Below, piece by piece: positions 11,801 through 23,569 of a stretch of 64,000 nucleotides of DNA. Numbering within the stretch: the stretch's first letter is position 1; each line of letters starts with the position of its first letter. Below the pieces are notes generated by a model that saw only the letters and a program-made list of their open reading frames with translations, was not told the DNA's origin and ran no database searches. Origin of the DNA: Calendula officinalis (Eukaryota; Streptophyta; Magnoliopsida; Asterales; Asteraceae); the NCBI GenBank assembly GCA_963853835.1, contig OY970825.1, positions 27,280,835-27,344,834 of the forward strand, written 5' to 3'. Position numbers and translations under genes: made by a program.

Positions 11801-12657
11801 TGAAAAATAAAATAGAAATTTTATTGGTGTGTAAAAACTATTTTTATCATTTTGATCCGTGTAAGAGTAGTGAGCACGTACTTTTATATAATGTCGATTA
11901 AGAGTGCGGAGACAGTGAAAAAAACACGACATAGATCGTTGATTCGAAAGGAGATGCGGCAGAAGAGTAGGACATCTGGACTAGAAAGCTTCCGGCGGGA
12001 GAAAATGGCTTTGCGGAAGCGGCTGATTTAGGGTTAATTCTGTCGGTGGCAGCAGAGGTAGGTTCCGGCTCGAATTAGGTTTTCGATAAATAAAAAAAGT
12101 CCGATATCATGTTGGAGATTGTAGAATTAATTAGTACCCGTTATGATTATGCGTTATATTGATACAAGCTATATATACATGATATTTGCATATAAAGCCT
12201 TACACTATATGTTACGAACATTGAGGATAAAAGCATAATAACAATTAACTATTTAACATTTTCTATTGTATTTTAATGAAATGCTGTTTTTAAGACTTGA
12301 CTCACGACTACTTCATCTTTCTTATCATACTCGTTGATCCAATACGTTCGATATTTATATAAGTACGCATGACTGAAACATGATAGTATCTACTATTTTT
12401 TCTTCTTTTTCGCGCATGACTGCATGAGAACTTGCCATGTACTCGATCTCATAAAAGATAAATATAACGTACATAGTAATAAAGAAATAAGAAAACATAA
12501 GGGTAACGAATACTGATGCATTAGGTGTATAATAATTAATAAGCACATAAATTTTTTTATAGACAATGTTAGATTACCGAAGGTTTTTTGTAATATATAC
12601 ATGGATTAAAAGTTCCAATATCAATGTTTTGCTTTGAGAATTATGTTGGATAATTTA
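11801..12657. other. Non-coding, no gene seen
   Basis: AT-rich sequence between the microRNA and the gypsy element. Short ORFs at 12355-12602 (minus) overlap each other in different frames, have low complexity and resemble nothing known. Confidence 0.4.
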
Positions 12658-13168
12658 CAAGTCATAGTGGCATCCTGCGACCGGACCAATATGGCGAACC
12701 GACGTGGTCAGACTCAATTCGAACAAAGAGACAAAACAAGAAGGATTACCCACATACGATAAGCTGCATCGATCGGATTTCAGGGAACGCATTAAATGCG
12801 AACGGAGCCCGAAGACGGCTCCTGCAGAGGAACACCCTCCGACACGATGGATAAAGGCATCCGTCTGAGCCTAATATCCAATGGACCGCGGGGTGCGCCG
12901 GACCGAAGGAAGAACCCGTTCTTCCCACCTTTTTCCCGTCCGTCCATAAATACGGCTTCACTCTGGTAAGAACATTCATTCCATCTCTTCCTCGCATTTA
13001 TTACTTATAGCATTTATTATACTCATCACGACCTCACGTCTATATACGTACTGACTTAATCTTCGGAGGGTCCGCCCGGGATTTCATCCGGGTGGTCACT
13101 TGACGTAGATCTGCTCTCTGATTGCAGGACGCTTATCCATTCGAAGAGTGCGAATACAGGAAGCAACA
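12658..13168 (+). repeat. Gypsy 5' LTR
   Basis: It matches 21427-21937 almost perfectly. It ends CAACA immediately before the primer-binding site. A TATA-like CATAAATA at 12945-12952 probably drives transcription. The first four or five bases differ between the copies (CAAGT here, TGAGC in the 3' LTR). Confidence 0.9.
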
Positions 13169-13169
13169 T

Positions 13170-13187
13170 TTGGCGCCATCCGTGGGA
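13170..13187 (+). other. Primer-binding site of the gypsy element
   Basis: TTGGCGCCATCCGTGGGA begins one base after the 5' LTR. TGGCGCC is the complement of a tRNA 3' end and is the usual Tat/Ogre primer site, thought to use an arginine tRNA. Confidence 0.75.
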
Positions 13188-13198
13188 CCCCGAACAAA

Positions 13199-14860
13199 AT
13201 GATCCAGGAATCGACGACGGAGGGGAAATCCCCCTCTCAAACAACACCGGCGCCGCCCAAAGTGATGATAGAAAGTTCGGCCACCCCAGGGCCATCATCC
13301 GCTCCGTTGAGTGTAATGACGTGTCCCCTCCCGGAGGAGAAGGCAAGGGAGACCCAACACCAGAAGAACTGAAAGAATTCGAGCTCTTCCGAAAGTTTAT
13401 GAAAATGAGGGAGATGGAAAAGAGTACGCGAAAAGTGGGGAAAGAGAGGTCCGGAGTAGAAAGGGTCCTGACTTATTCCAGTGATGAAAGCGAGCCGGCT
13501 GAAGACGTATACGTGGAGGAGCCACCCCGAGCCCAACCTCAACCGATTTATCGTGAGGTTGCCCGAGAAGAAACTCGTCTGGAGACAGAGGAGAGAAGGA
13601 CGCTGCGGGCTCGGAGAGTGTCCGGAGGAAAGGATTTTAGATCCCCATTCACAGACGAAATCAATGAGGCGCTCATCCCGGCGGGGTTCAAGGGACCTCG
13701 TGTCAAGGCATATGATGGTACGGGTGATCCAGATGATCATGTAGCCAGCTTTCGGTGGGCTGTCCGAATGATTCCGATGGACCCCAGGTTATGGTGCCTA
13801 TATTTTGCCGGTACGTTGGAAGGATCAGCCCGTTATTGGTTGTCCAGTCTCCCCCAGAAGAGCATATCTAGTTTTGAGGAACTGGTTGCTCAATTTAGTC
13901 ATAGCTTCATACAGCAGAAAAAATATAACAGAAATCGCAATCCATCATGGCGTGCCGGCAACGGGAAGGAGAATCAAACAAATCGTATTTCAAACGTTTC
14001 AATGAGCAGAGTCGTAAGATGCCGGTCAGGGAGGATTCGCTCATAATTGCAGCCTTCACGTACGGGTTGAGAGAAGGAGAACTTTTCAGAGAACTGTCAA
14101 AAAGAGATTTCTGCAAAGCGGACGACATGATCCGCATGGTTAATAAAGTGTTAAAGCAAGAGGAGGAGAGTGCGGAAAAGCTACGTTTCAAGGCTCAAGA
14201 AAAGAAAGGAGGCTCCACAAGCAGCTCGCAGCGTGCGAAAGAGCGGGGCAGAATTATGAGCGGTCCCAGTTACTCACACAGACCTTCTTTTAAGGGAAGG
14301 GGAAGCGGGGGTCGATTTCAGAACAACAGGTATGAACCTTATCGCCCGGAGGTATTTTCGACCGGTGAGTCAACGAAGCCTTTGGTCATATCCGGGGCAA
14401 TAGCTAGAGTCATGGTCCGGCGCATATACGTAGACACCGGAAGTTCCGCAAACATAATGTACTGCCACTGTTTCGAAAAATTTCCTAGCGAAGTACAAGC
14501 TTTCTTAGAGCCGTCCAAGGCTCCGGTCATCGGGTTTTCAGGACAGTATGTGCTCCCCAGAGGAAAGATACACTTACCGCTAGTCCTAGCGGACGAAAAC
14601 ACGAACCATAGCCGAACGATAGTGACAGAATTCATTGTAGTCGACGCACCGTCAAGGTACAATGCCATATTAGGAGGAACCGGACTGTGGCAGCTGCAAG
14701 CCATCCCGTCTACTATACATGGAGTCCTCAAATTCCCTTCTGAATACGGGGTCATTACCATTCGGGGGATGATGATGCCCACATCCGAATGCAGTAGCGC
14801 AGTGTATCAGGATGGTTGGATGGAGGCAGAAGAGGTACAGGTGGTAATTAACCAAGAGCA
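13199..14860 (+). pseudogene. Gypsy gag-protease, frameshifted
   Basis: The first ATG after the primer site (13199) opens a frame that ends at 13372. The coding capacity moves to another frame (to about 13940) and back again (13947-15164), so two frameshifts disable it. The Gag core (retrotransposon gag family) lies around KAYDGTGDPDDHVASF and FAGTLEGSARYW (13700-13840), followed by SYFKRFNEQSRKM and a basic region. The aspartic protease is at about 14370-14760, with the catalytic YVDTGSSANIMY and the later YNAILGGTGL. Protease and gag share one frame, as is usual in Tat elements. Confidence 0.88.
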
Positions 14861-17800
14861 TCCGGAGACGACAGTTCGAATTGGGGGAAGTCTGCCAAAA
14901 GAATTAAGGGGAAAATTAGAAGCCCTATTAAAGAAGCATAAAAAGGTATTCGCCTGGGAGCCTAGTGACATGACAGGTGTCTCGAGGGAAGTGTCGGAAC
15001 ACCGTTTAAATGAGAATCCAACTTTCCGTCCCGTCAAGCAGTCGAAGCGGGTCATGGCAAAAGAAAGAAACGAGGTGGTAAACAAAGAGGTTAGCGATCT
15101 GGTATCTGCAGGGGTGTTACGGAGTGCACAATACCCCAATGGATTGCTAACCCAGTGTTGGTAAAGAAAGGTGACGGGTCGATGCGTATGTGCGTCGATT
15201 TTAAAGATCTGAATAAGGCATGTCCAAAAGACAGCTATCCCCTTCCGGAGATAGAACAAAAAATTGAAGCATTGGGGGGATACAGGTGGAAGTCATTTTT
15301 GGATGCATATAAGGGGTACCATCAGGTACAGATGGCTAAGGAAGATGAACAGAAAACTTCATTTCATACGGAAAGAGGAACTTTCTGTTATGTTAAAATG
15401 CCGTTCGGGCTCCGTAATGCGGGGGCCACGTACCAACGTCTCGTAGACAAAGCATTCCGCAAGCAGATTGGTCGAAACCTAGAAGTATATGTGGATGACA
15501 TGGTCATCAAAAGCAAGACGGACGAAGATTTGATAGTCGACATTGAAGAAACTTTGCTACAATTACAAAGGATTAACATGAAACTGAACCCTAAGAAATG
15601 CTCCTTCGGAGTAGCTCAGGGAAAGTTCTTGGGGCATGTGGTGACCCGGTCCGGAATTCAAGCTAATCCGGAAAAGGTGGAAAGTCTACTCAAAATGGAA
15701 ACACCTCGAACGGTGAAAGACGTACAGAGCCTCAATGGAAAGTTAGCGGCGTTGGGCCGGTATCTGGCCAAATCAGCAGAGAAATCCATTCCTTTCTTCA
15801 AAGCATTGCATGGGTGCACAAAGAAAGGTGTGGTGGAATGGACGGATGAAGCCGAAAAGGCTTTCGTCGCACTCAAAAGACACCTAAGGACCATCCCCAC
15901 TATGGCCAGTCCGGTGAAGGGAGAGTCATTGGTCATGTACTTATCTACCAATACCGAAGCTATCAGCTCAGTCCTCATAGCAGAGAGGGAAAAGAAGCAG
16001 GTACCTGTTTACTTCGTAAGCAGGACGCTATAAGGTGCGGAATTGAAGTATTCTGAAGTCGAAAAACTTATATTAGCACTCGTATATTCTGCAAGAAAGT
16101 TGAAGAGGTATTTTCAAGCTCATCAGATAACCGTTCTAACCAATCAACCCATCAAAAACATCCTTTTGCAACCGGAACGTTCGGGGCGGATGGCTAAATG
16201 GGCAATAGAGCTCGGGGAACACGACATATCTTTTCGACCAAGACAAAGCATCAAGGCTCAAGCATTGGCAGACTTTCTGGTATACACGGTAGAAGAAGAC
16301 AAAGGAACCTCCGTCCGCAGAACCGAATGGCAAATGTTTACAGACGGAGCTGCCGGGGTGGAAGGATGCGATGCAGGAATAGTCCTAACAGGACCGAATG
16401 AAGAAAGGGTGACGTACACTCTGCGATTCGACTTCAAGTGCTCGAACAATGAAGCAAAGTACGAGGCTTTGTTGGCCGGTCTAAGCTTGGCTAAAAGTTT
16501 GGGGATTAAAAGGATCAGGGCATTTGCAGATTCCATGTTATTAGTGAATCAGATAAAAGGAACTTATGAAGCCAGAGAGGCACACATAAAAAAGTACTTG
16601 ATAAGAACCAAAGGAGCGATTGGAGGGTTCGACGAATTCGAAATAACACAAATTCTGAGGACGAAGAACAAAGAAGCGGACGCTCTTAGCAAGTTAGCTT
16701 CGATGTTGTTTTGTCATTTAACAAAGAAGGTGTTGGTAGAGATCTTGCCAAAAAGGAGCATCAAAGAAGTCATAGAGGAAACCATGGACGTCGGACAAAG
16801 GCATAATTCTTGGATGTTCCCCATCCTTCAGTATGCGCAGGACGGAAGCCTGCCAGACGACCAGGCAGAAAGGAGGAAAATAAGGATGGGTGCAAGCAAG
16901 TATATGTTAAAGGACGGAATCCTATATAGGAAGGGATTTTCTACGCCTTGGTTAAGGTGTCTGGACGAGACCGAAGCCATACGAGCGGTGGAGGAGGTGC
17001 ATGAAGGGCTGTGCGGAGCGCATTCCGGTTCTAGGGCGCTCACTCAGAAACTATTTCGAACCGGATACTTTTGGCCAAATATGTCTGCTGACGTTCAAAG
17101 TTATGTGAAGAAATGCCAGAAATGCCAGGCGTACTCCAATGTGCCGAACACGGCACCCGTCAATCTCACAAGCATCACAAGTCCTTGGCCATTCTGCCAA
17201 TGGGGCATAGACATAGTGGGTCCATTCTCAAAAGGTCCCGGAGGAGTACAGTTCCTGGTAGTGGCGGTGGACTACTTCACCAAATGGGTGGAGGCCGAGG
17301 CTTTGGCGTGCATCTCAGGAGCAAATATAGTAAAATTCGTGTGGAGACAAATCGTATGTCGTTTCGGTTTGCCTCACACCATTATCAGTGATAATGGGAA
17401 ACAATTTGCTCATAACCCATTTAAAGCATGGTGCGCAAAACTTAGCATACGTCAAAACTTCACCTCTGTCGCGCACCCACAAGCCAACGGGCAAACAGAG
17501 GTCACAAACCGGACGATCGTCAAAGGGATCAAAACCAGGCTAAGCAGGATGCAGGGAGGATGGGTCGATGAATTACAAAGTGTCCTGTGGGCGTATCGAA
17601 CTACGGTCCGGAGTGCAACTAAGGAAACCCCATTCAGTTTGGTATACGGGTCTGAAGCGGTCATACCATTAGAGGTCATGTTGGCATCCTTTCGTGTGAA
17701 AAGTTTCCGTTTAGAAGAAAATGAGGAGGCCCTCAGACATAATCTTGACCTCGTGGACGAACGGCGCGAGGTCGCAGCTTGCCGACAAGCGGCATACAAG

Positions 17801-18043
17801 TTACTCACAGAAGGGTATTACAAGAAGAAAGTAAGAGGAACAGCATGCAAGGTTGGAGACCTGGTCCTGCGAAAGAATGAAGCGAGCCTTCGTTACAAGC
17901 CAGGCAAACTATGCCCCAATTGGGAAGGGCCATACCGGATAAAGGAAGCCAGACGAAACGGTTCCTATGTCCTAGAAATGATGGACGGATCGTTGGTTCC
18001 GCGAACCTGGAATATGCGGAACCTGCGTAAATTTCATTTTTAG
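14861..18043 (+). pseudogene. Gypsy pol: RT, RNase H, second RNase H, integrase
   Basis: Reverse transcriptase begins in the protease frame, shifts frame near 15140, and continues from VKKGDGSMRMCVDFKDLN through MPFGLRNAGATYQRLVD to YVDDMVIKSK (about 15487). The first RNase H region follows and meets a stop at 16031. The frame is then open from 16043 to 18043: connection region, a second plant-type RNase H (MFTDGAAGVEG at about 16335, NNEAKYEALLAGL), then integrase with its zinc finger (HSGSRALTQK, CQKCQAY), core (DIVGPFSKGPGG, ISDNGKQF, HPQANGQTEVTNR) and C-terminal GPYRIKEA region. The duplicated RNase H is the diagnostic Tat feature. One frameshift and one stop make this copy non-autonomous unless suppressed. 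Confidence 0.92.
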
Positions 18044-18528
18044 CGTTATGTACTTTGTTTAATGTATTCTCCTTTCGCTACGAAGGCGTCATTTTGTAAT
18101 CGACGAATCGTATAATTAATGAAGTCCGCCGAGGCAGGATGTTTTGTTAAATGCGTGATCGATATATTATCGTTCTTCTTTTAAGAAGAAACAAAATTAA
18201 ACTAATAACTTGCAGAAAGTTAGTAAATATAGCGAAGTATTCATAGCTATGAATCGGTTTGTTCCTTTACCGGAAGGAGGGAGCAGGGCCGAATCCGGAC
18301 GATAAACCGGATCTGTAAGGGCGAATTAAAACGAAGTGTTTTTAATCAACAAGGGACGCCTTCTTGATAATAAAACCATAACAATCAGAAAATGTAAAGC
18401 TAAAACACAAAGCATTCGATACATAGTCAAAAGATACGGTTACATAACACGAAAGAAAATTGTACGATTACACAAAAGAGGCCGGATAACGGCTAATTAA
18501 ATTCAAGTACAATTGCAAGAAGCTAAGG
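18044..18528. other. Spacer between pol and antisense ORF
   Basis: No coding frame is seen. It would hold the 3' ends of the two convergent transcripts, pol on the plus strand and the antisense ORF on the minus strand. Confidence 0.5.
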
Positions 18529-21105
18529 TCATGGATTATCCCCCCGGTTAGAACTCTCTCCAGTACCTTCAGTACCAGTGGGCAGCTGTGATACAAGCTC
18601 TTTCAATTCGTTCAAACTAACCTCGCCACTCCGGAAGGAGCGAACAAGATCATAGCTAGGGGTGACCAATTCACTGAAACGGCTCATCATGGCAGCTTGG
18701 GCTTCCGGATATTCATGAATCAGCTTGAGAGAGCCAAGTAAGTCAGGATAAGCATCTAGAGTATCGGTGCAACCCTGATACCGTCCCAATTTCAAACTCT
18801 CTTCCTGTAAGGAAGAGTTTCGATGGACAAACTCGGGAGAAGAAAGAAATATTTGCACAATTCCAGGAATGCCACTCTGCATCAACCAACGTACAGTTTC
18901 ATGACCCTCTTCCACTTCTTTTCTCAGCAAATCACTGCCCATCACCACTTCCGCATTATGGCGAACCACCTCCTCTACCTGCGAGTCTTTTTCAACCAAA
19001 GAGGCTTCAAGTTCAGCAATACGAGCACCAGTGGACTTCAGTTGGTCCTGGAGATCTGCAATTTGATTATCTTTCGTCTCGACAGCATACCGGAAGGTCT
19101 CGTGGGAATCGGACAATCTTTTCATGGACTCAACCAACGTAGCCTTTTCCAACTTCTCCTTCTCATGCAAGCCCTTCATAGTCTCCATCAGTTTCGATAT
19201 TTGATTAAATTCTGCATGCTGTTTGCGAAACACCTGCTCTTGACGGACTCGTTGAGTCTGTAACTCGTTTAAAAGCTCAATGGTGCCCAGAAGGCCAGCT
19301 TTAGCTTTCAGAATGGCTTCATCATCAGGGCCCACGGCAGCCGTTTCAACAAGCAGAGATTCAGAACGGGTGATCGCAACAACGCTAGTGGTGGCAACAG
19401 TTGGAGTTTGTATCATTACATTTACCAGGTCCGGAACCTGTGCCTTCGTTGAAACCACTGTAGTGAGAGGCTGAGTACAAACAGCCATGCTTCCTGCAAA
19501 CGACAAATGGAAGAACAAATGACCAAATATTCGTACATACACAAAAGAAAAGAATACATAAAATGATGCATGTGCAGGTCATACCTGAAGCAGGAGGAGA
19601 TGATTGACTTTTTGCAGAACGAGTAGAATGTGAACTCAGGACGGGTGAGGACGTTTTCTTTACTCCACTGAATAAAAGGCTGCTAAACATTGCGACGGCC
19701 GAAGTACCCAGAGACACAGCAGGCAGCCTCCAGAACGCTCCGGACGTAACGGAGGGAGCCGGAATAGGAGGTTCGGTGGTAATAACAGGAGCACGAGCGG
19801 TGGTGATAACAGGAACAGTTACAGGTGCAGATTCAAGTGTTGTTGACATCAGAAGACCAGAAGTAGTAGTTTCCAAGGCCGCAGAACGCTCTAACAAACC
19901 TGCACTCCAGAAAGGTTCATATATATATATAAAAAAAGAGTAAGCAAATAAATGAGCAAGATGTGCGCGAACGGTAGAAAAGGCGACGATGACATACCCC
20001 CTTGTGGAATCCTTGGACGTTTCTTAGGAAGATAAGCAGACTCATCCCTTTTCTTCCTTCGGCGGGTGCCTCTGTCCGCCTCCCAAGGGGCAAGAGTTCC
20101 AATAGATCGAAGTTTGGGAGGTCTCGACAGCTCGGATTGAGAATCCGGAATCATGGTATCTTCTGTTGTTAACTCATCAGCTTTGGGTGAATCAAGATCG
20201 ATCGGAGAAACAACTTCCATACTTCGGCTGACGGGAGAGTGATGGGTACCTCCCTCAGGTTCGGGGGTCCCTTCGGAGCTGAGAGCTTCTTCAGGAGGGG
20301 CTACAAAGGGAACCACGCTACCATCCTCTACCGATATGACCCCCTCCGAAGGGTAATTCTTTAGCAAACGATGCAATAATGGTATAGCTTTCCCGTCTAT
20401 CTTCCATACTGGACGAATCCCTTTGGAGAGATAGTACGGACTCAGATCGGCCATCCCAAGGAGCACCTCATCCGGATCCTCCCACTCCATGGTGTACCGA
20501 GACAGTCGGCGAACATGCTCGGTCTCATCAGCAGACAGGTCCGGAAGGGGATCGGAGGGCCTTCCGGTAACCTTCCCTCGGGGCAAATCAACATCCCGAA
20601 AAGCAGAACGGCTAACATAAAAAAATTTGTACTTCCAATCATGTATAGAATCCCTCAAACCAGAGATACGCTCGCTTTGCCCGGGGCGAAGGGTAAAAAC
20701 AGCCCAGTCACCACGACCGGTGACAGTATAGAAATAGCGGAAAAACCTCATGGATAAGGGGATTCCGAGTGCGCGACAAAGCATAATGAATCCAAGGATC
20801 TTAAGTAAAGAGTTGGGAACGAGTTGAACGACATGAATTCCAAGATCTTGAAGCACTGAGAGAATGAAATCGTCAATAGGGAAACGCAGGCCGCCATGCA
20901 GATAGTGCAGGTACACCGGTTCGAATCCTTCAGGAGGAAAAACGACGGTATCCGTCTCTCCAGGCAGTCGGATGACGTAGCGAGGATCAATGTGAAATTC
21001 GTTGATAATTTTGGGGATATCTGCAGGAGAAAGGGTGCTGAAGGTGTTCAACGCTGTCCTTTTCTCGCGGGTAATTTTCTCAATCTTAGACTTATCTTTC
21101 CTCAT
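18529..21105 (-). CDS. Spliced antisense ORF (aORF) of the Tat element
   Basis: This gene runs opposite to pol. Exons: 21105-19997, 19899-19585, 19493-18529. Both introns have GT-AG borders and keep one frame: the codon split at each junction is completed, joining IPQGG to LLERSAAL and PPASG to SMAVCTQ. Exon 1 carries the conserved region of the 'putative gypsy type transposon' family (Pfam PF04195, named from memory), with PPEGFEPVYLHYLHGG, DDFILSVLQDLGI and ISGLRDSIHDWKYKFFYV. Its end is acidic and then basic (RRRKKRDESAYLPKKRPR), possibly nuclear-targeting. Exon 2 is Ser/Thr/Pro-rich. Exon 3 is a long predicted coiled coil (EKEKLEKATLVESMKRL, DLQDQLKSTGARIAELEAS). The product is about 795 residues. 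Antisense ORFs of this kind are known in Tat elements, and their role is not established. No stop interrupts it, unlike pol beside it. Confidence 0.78.
19494..19584 (-). other. Intron 2 of the antisense ORF
   Basis: On the minus strand the donor is CAG|GTATGA at 19584 and the acceptor is TTTGCAG ending at 19494, 91 bases long. Removing it continues the frame. Confidence 0.7.
19900..19996 (-). other. Intron 1 of the antisense ORF
   Basis: On the minus strand the donor is G|GTATGT at 19996 and the acceptor is GTGCAG ending at 19900, with a TATATA-rich interior of 97 bases. Confidence 0.7.
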
Positions 21106-21426
21106 GATAATCGACGAAGTATCAAGAAAAAAGATTAGGGGAATATTGGGGGGTTTGCGAAAATAACGATAGGAAGTTACAAGGAGAGGAAGTAAAGAAG
21201 GAAGTTACGTTTTCAAACAATATATAAGCGGAGAAAGGAAACCAAAGGGCGTAGAACTAAAACGACGCCCAACGGTCAGGTGTCAACTCAGGGCCCAACG
21301 GTAACTTTTCGAGGAAAAGGAAGGAAACCGGACGGACCGAATGAAAAGGCGCTAAAAGACGAAGCAAGTCAAGTTAGTACAAATCAATATACGCATTATG
21401 ATCCACTGCTAACTTGGGGGACTTAA
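21106..21426. other. Region between the antisense ORF and 3' LTR, with polypurine tract
   Basis: It contains the presumed antisense promoter and 5' UTR. It ends with AACTTGGGGGAC (about 21411-21422), which is the likely polypurine tract of the gypsy element. Confidence 0.5.
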
Positions 21427-21937
21427 TGAGCCATAGTAGCATCCTGCGACCGGACCAATATGGCGAACCGACGTGGTCAGACTAAATTCGAACAAAGAGA
21501 CAAAACAAGAAGGATTACCCACATACGATAAGCTGCATCGATCGGATTTCAGGGAACGCATTAAATGCGAACGGAGCCCGAAGACGGCTCCTGCAGAGGA
21601 ACACCCTCCGACACGATGGATAAAGGCATCCGTCTGAGCCTAATATCCAATGGACCGCGGGGTGCGCCGGACCGAAGGAAGAACCCGTTCTTCCCGCCTT
21701 TTTCCCGTCCGTCCATAAATACGGCTTCACTCTGGTAAGAACATTCATTCCATCTCTTCCTCGCATTTATTACTTATAGCATTTATTATACTCATCACGA
21801 CCTCACGTCTATATACGTACTGACTTAATCTTCGGAGGGTCCGCCCGGGATTTCATCCCGGTTGTCACTTGACGTAGATCTGCTCTCTGATTGCAGGACG
21901 CTTATCCATTCGGAGAGTGCGAATACAGGAAGCAACA
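21427..21937 (+). repeat. Gypsy 3' LTR
   Basis: It is a near-identical copy of 12658-13168 with no gaps. It starts TGAGCCATAG after the polypurine tract and ends CAACA. Confidence 0.9.
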
Positions 21938-22737
21938 ATACCCATCTTAATTTATCTAGGAGATTGATCATGAAAATTGAGCTGATGTTATTCTTTACCC
22001 TATTTGTAGGGATCACATAGAGTCAATAAATCATTTTTCTTTGTTTGTTCCTTGGTTATAAAATGTTGTGAACTTGATGACGATATGATAGGGGATTTCT
22101 ACTCCGTGGTTTATTCTTATGTTGAATACTTGATATGGTTAAGTAATTTTCAAGTCCCTTCCAAACACAAAATTGTGTTGGAACTTGGAAGGTGTTTTCT
22201 AGATTATATGGTGGCGAGTGTGTAATTTCCATAGTAAGTTTTATTTGATACGATTATTCTTAACAATTGGTTATAATTATGATATTGTTTCTTGTTCATT
22301 TAATTTATGATCCAAAGCAAGTTTTAATTGTGTATATTTGTTAAAAAACTGGGAATTAATACCACAGTTTACAAATATTACTACACATTGTACAAGTGTA
22401 TAAAGCAACCATTGTGGTAAGAGCATTAAAAGATGTGGTACAAAAATTATCCCCTTGAAAAATTATATGCTTGAAATTAACTTTATAATTTTGTTAATTC
22501 TATTTTTTTTTCTGGTATTTTAATATAATTGTCGTTGAAAAAACCCATGGGAAAAATAACTTCAAGACATTCAGTTTATGTGTGCTTGTAGACACTAATA
22601 CAAGTCCGAAAGTTTGGGCCCTCACGGGTCCAATTTTACTCCGATTCCAAACTTATGACATTTTAATTTATGAAACAAATCAGAAGGGGTGAACAAGTGA
22701 TTATCAATTTGATTAGGTTCTCTTTCGTATCTAATTG
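21938..22737. other. Non-coding, no gene seen
   Basis: AT-rich DNA with no domain-bearing frame on either strand. Confidence 0.4.
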
Positions 22738-22910
22738 ATTCCAGAAAAAGTAAATATCTTTACTTGGAGACTTTTTGTTAATCGCATCCCTACCCTTGCT
22801 AATCTTGATAAGGAGGGTGTTGACATTCCTTCGATTCCTTATCCCCTTTGTAATAATGCTCCAAAAAGTATTGAGCATCTTTATTTAGCCATGTCACAAT
22901 ATAAGTTAAG
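22738..22910 (+). pseudogene. LINE reverse transcriptase fragment (zf-RVT region)
   Basis: The translation includes PEKVNIFTWRLFVNRIPT, LDKEGVDIPS, PLCNNAPKSIEHLYLA, the typical C-terminal zinc-finger-like region of plant non-LTR retrotransposon polymerases. Only about 57 residues remain and the key cysteine/histidine pattern is incomplete (the first Cys is present, the final C is lost). This is a dead fragment. Confidence 0.75.
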
Positions 22911-23234
22911 GCGTCTACTCTATTCGAGACCACTGCCACATAAGTATCACTTCAGTTTTTATCTATTTAATTTTTTATCTGTTGACTAAATACATAATCA
23001 AATACTTTAAACGATGACCAAACTCAATACTAACAAATAAGGTAGGAGGGTACTATGCCATCAAGCCATAAACTAGATTATTATTTTTAGATGCCTCATG
23101 ACTAAAATCGATATATTCCAAAAGCACAATAAATAAATAAAAACTTCAAACCTTTGTAGGTAAAAAATTAATCGGATGGAGTAATATCGATTCTCGAGTA
23201 TTTAAACATGTTTTTTAATCTCGAACCCCCAACG
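22911..23234. other. Non-coding, no gene seen
   Basis: AT-rich DNA between the LINE scrap and the SINE. I see nothing in it beyond one 17-base half of the SINE target duplication at its right edge. Confidence 0.4.
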
Positions 23235-23251
23235 ACTGAACAAGTCAATTA

Positions 23252-23357
23252 CCAAAGGCCTAATGGTCTAGCGGTAAAGGTGTTTGCCCCAATCTTGAGG
23301 TTGATGGTTTGAGTCCCATAGTGGACATAGGTGCATTTAGGAGTAGATTAGGTTGCC

Positions 23358-23402
<45 letters not shown>

Positions 23403-23412
23403 GGAAAAACAA
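23252..23412 (+). mobile_element. Complete tRNA-derived SINE with 40-A tail
   Basis: The element starts CCAAAGGCCTAATGG. It has a pol III A box (TGGTCTAGCGGTAAAGG) and B box (GGTTTGAGTCCC), a tRNA-unrelated body, and an uninterrupted run of 40 A (23361-23400). It is flanked by a perfect 17-base direct repeat ACTGAACAAGTCAATTA at 23235-23251 and 23413-23429. It resembles a tRNA gene only at the promoter boxes. The perfect duplication and pure A-run suggest a recent insertion. It moves with LINE enzymes. Confidence 0.9.
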
Positions 23413-23569
23413 ACTGAACAAGTCAATTAAGAAACCAAAAGGAGGGAAAATTCTCGCTACCTTCGTATAAGAAACCGCGTGAATTTATGGAATTTTGGCA
23501 TTTTGCGTTTAATCTTCAAGACTTTAAAACGACATGGTTGACCACATTTGTGATTCTAATCAAACTACC

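Larger units (their letters stand above)
12658..21937 (+). mobile_element. Ty3/gypsy LTR retrotransposon, Tat/Ogre/Retand type, nearly complete
   Basis: Two LTRs of about 510 bases flank a primer site, gag, protease, reverse transcriptase, RNase H, a second RNase H and integrase on the plus strand, followed by a long antisense ORF with introns. The extra RNase H before integrase, the TGGCGCC primer site and the antisense ORF together mark the Tat group. The LTRs align without gaps at an offset of 8769, with only about seven substitutions visible by eye, so the insertion is young. Gag and pol nevertheless carry frameshifts and one stop. A 5-bp target duplication could not be identified (left flank ends AATTTA, right flank begins ATACCC), so the outermost LTR bases are uncertain by a few bases. 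Confidence 0.93.

Noticed and set aside
18823..19474. Plus-strand ORFs in the gypsy 3' region
   Set aside because: They are shadows of the antisense ORF exon 3, which has the coherent coiled-coil translation.
23262..23330. Genuine tRNA gene
   Set aside because: A and B boxes are present, but the sequence does not close into a tRNA and is followed by a SINE body, an A tail and a target duplication.
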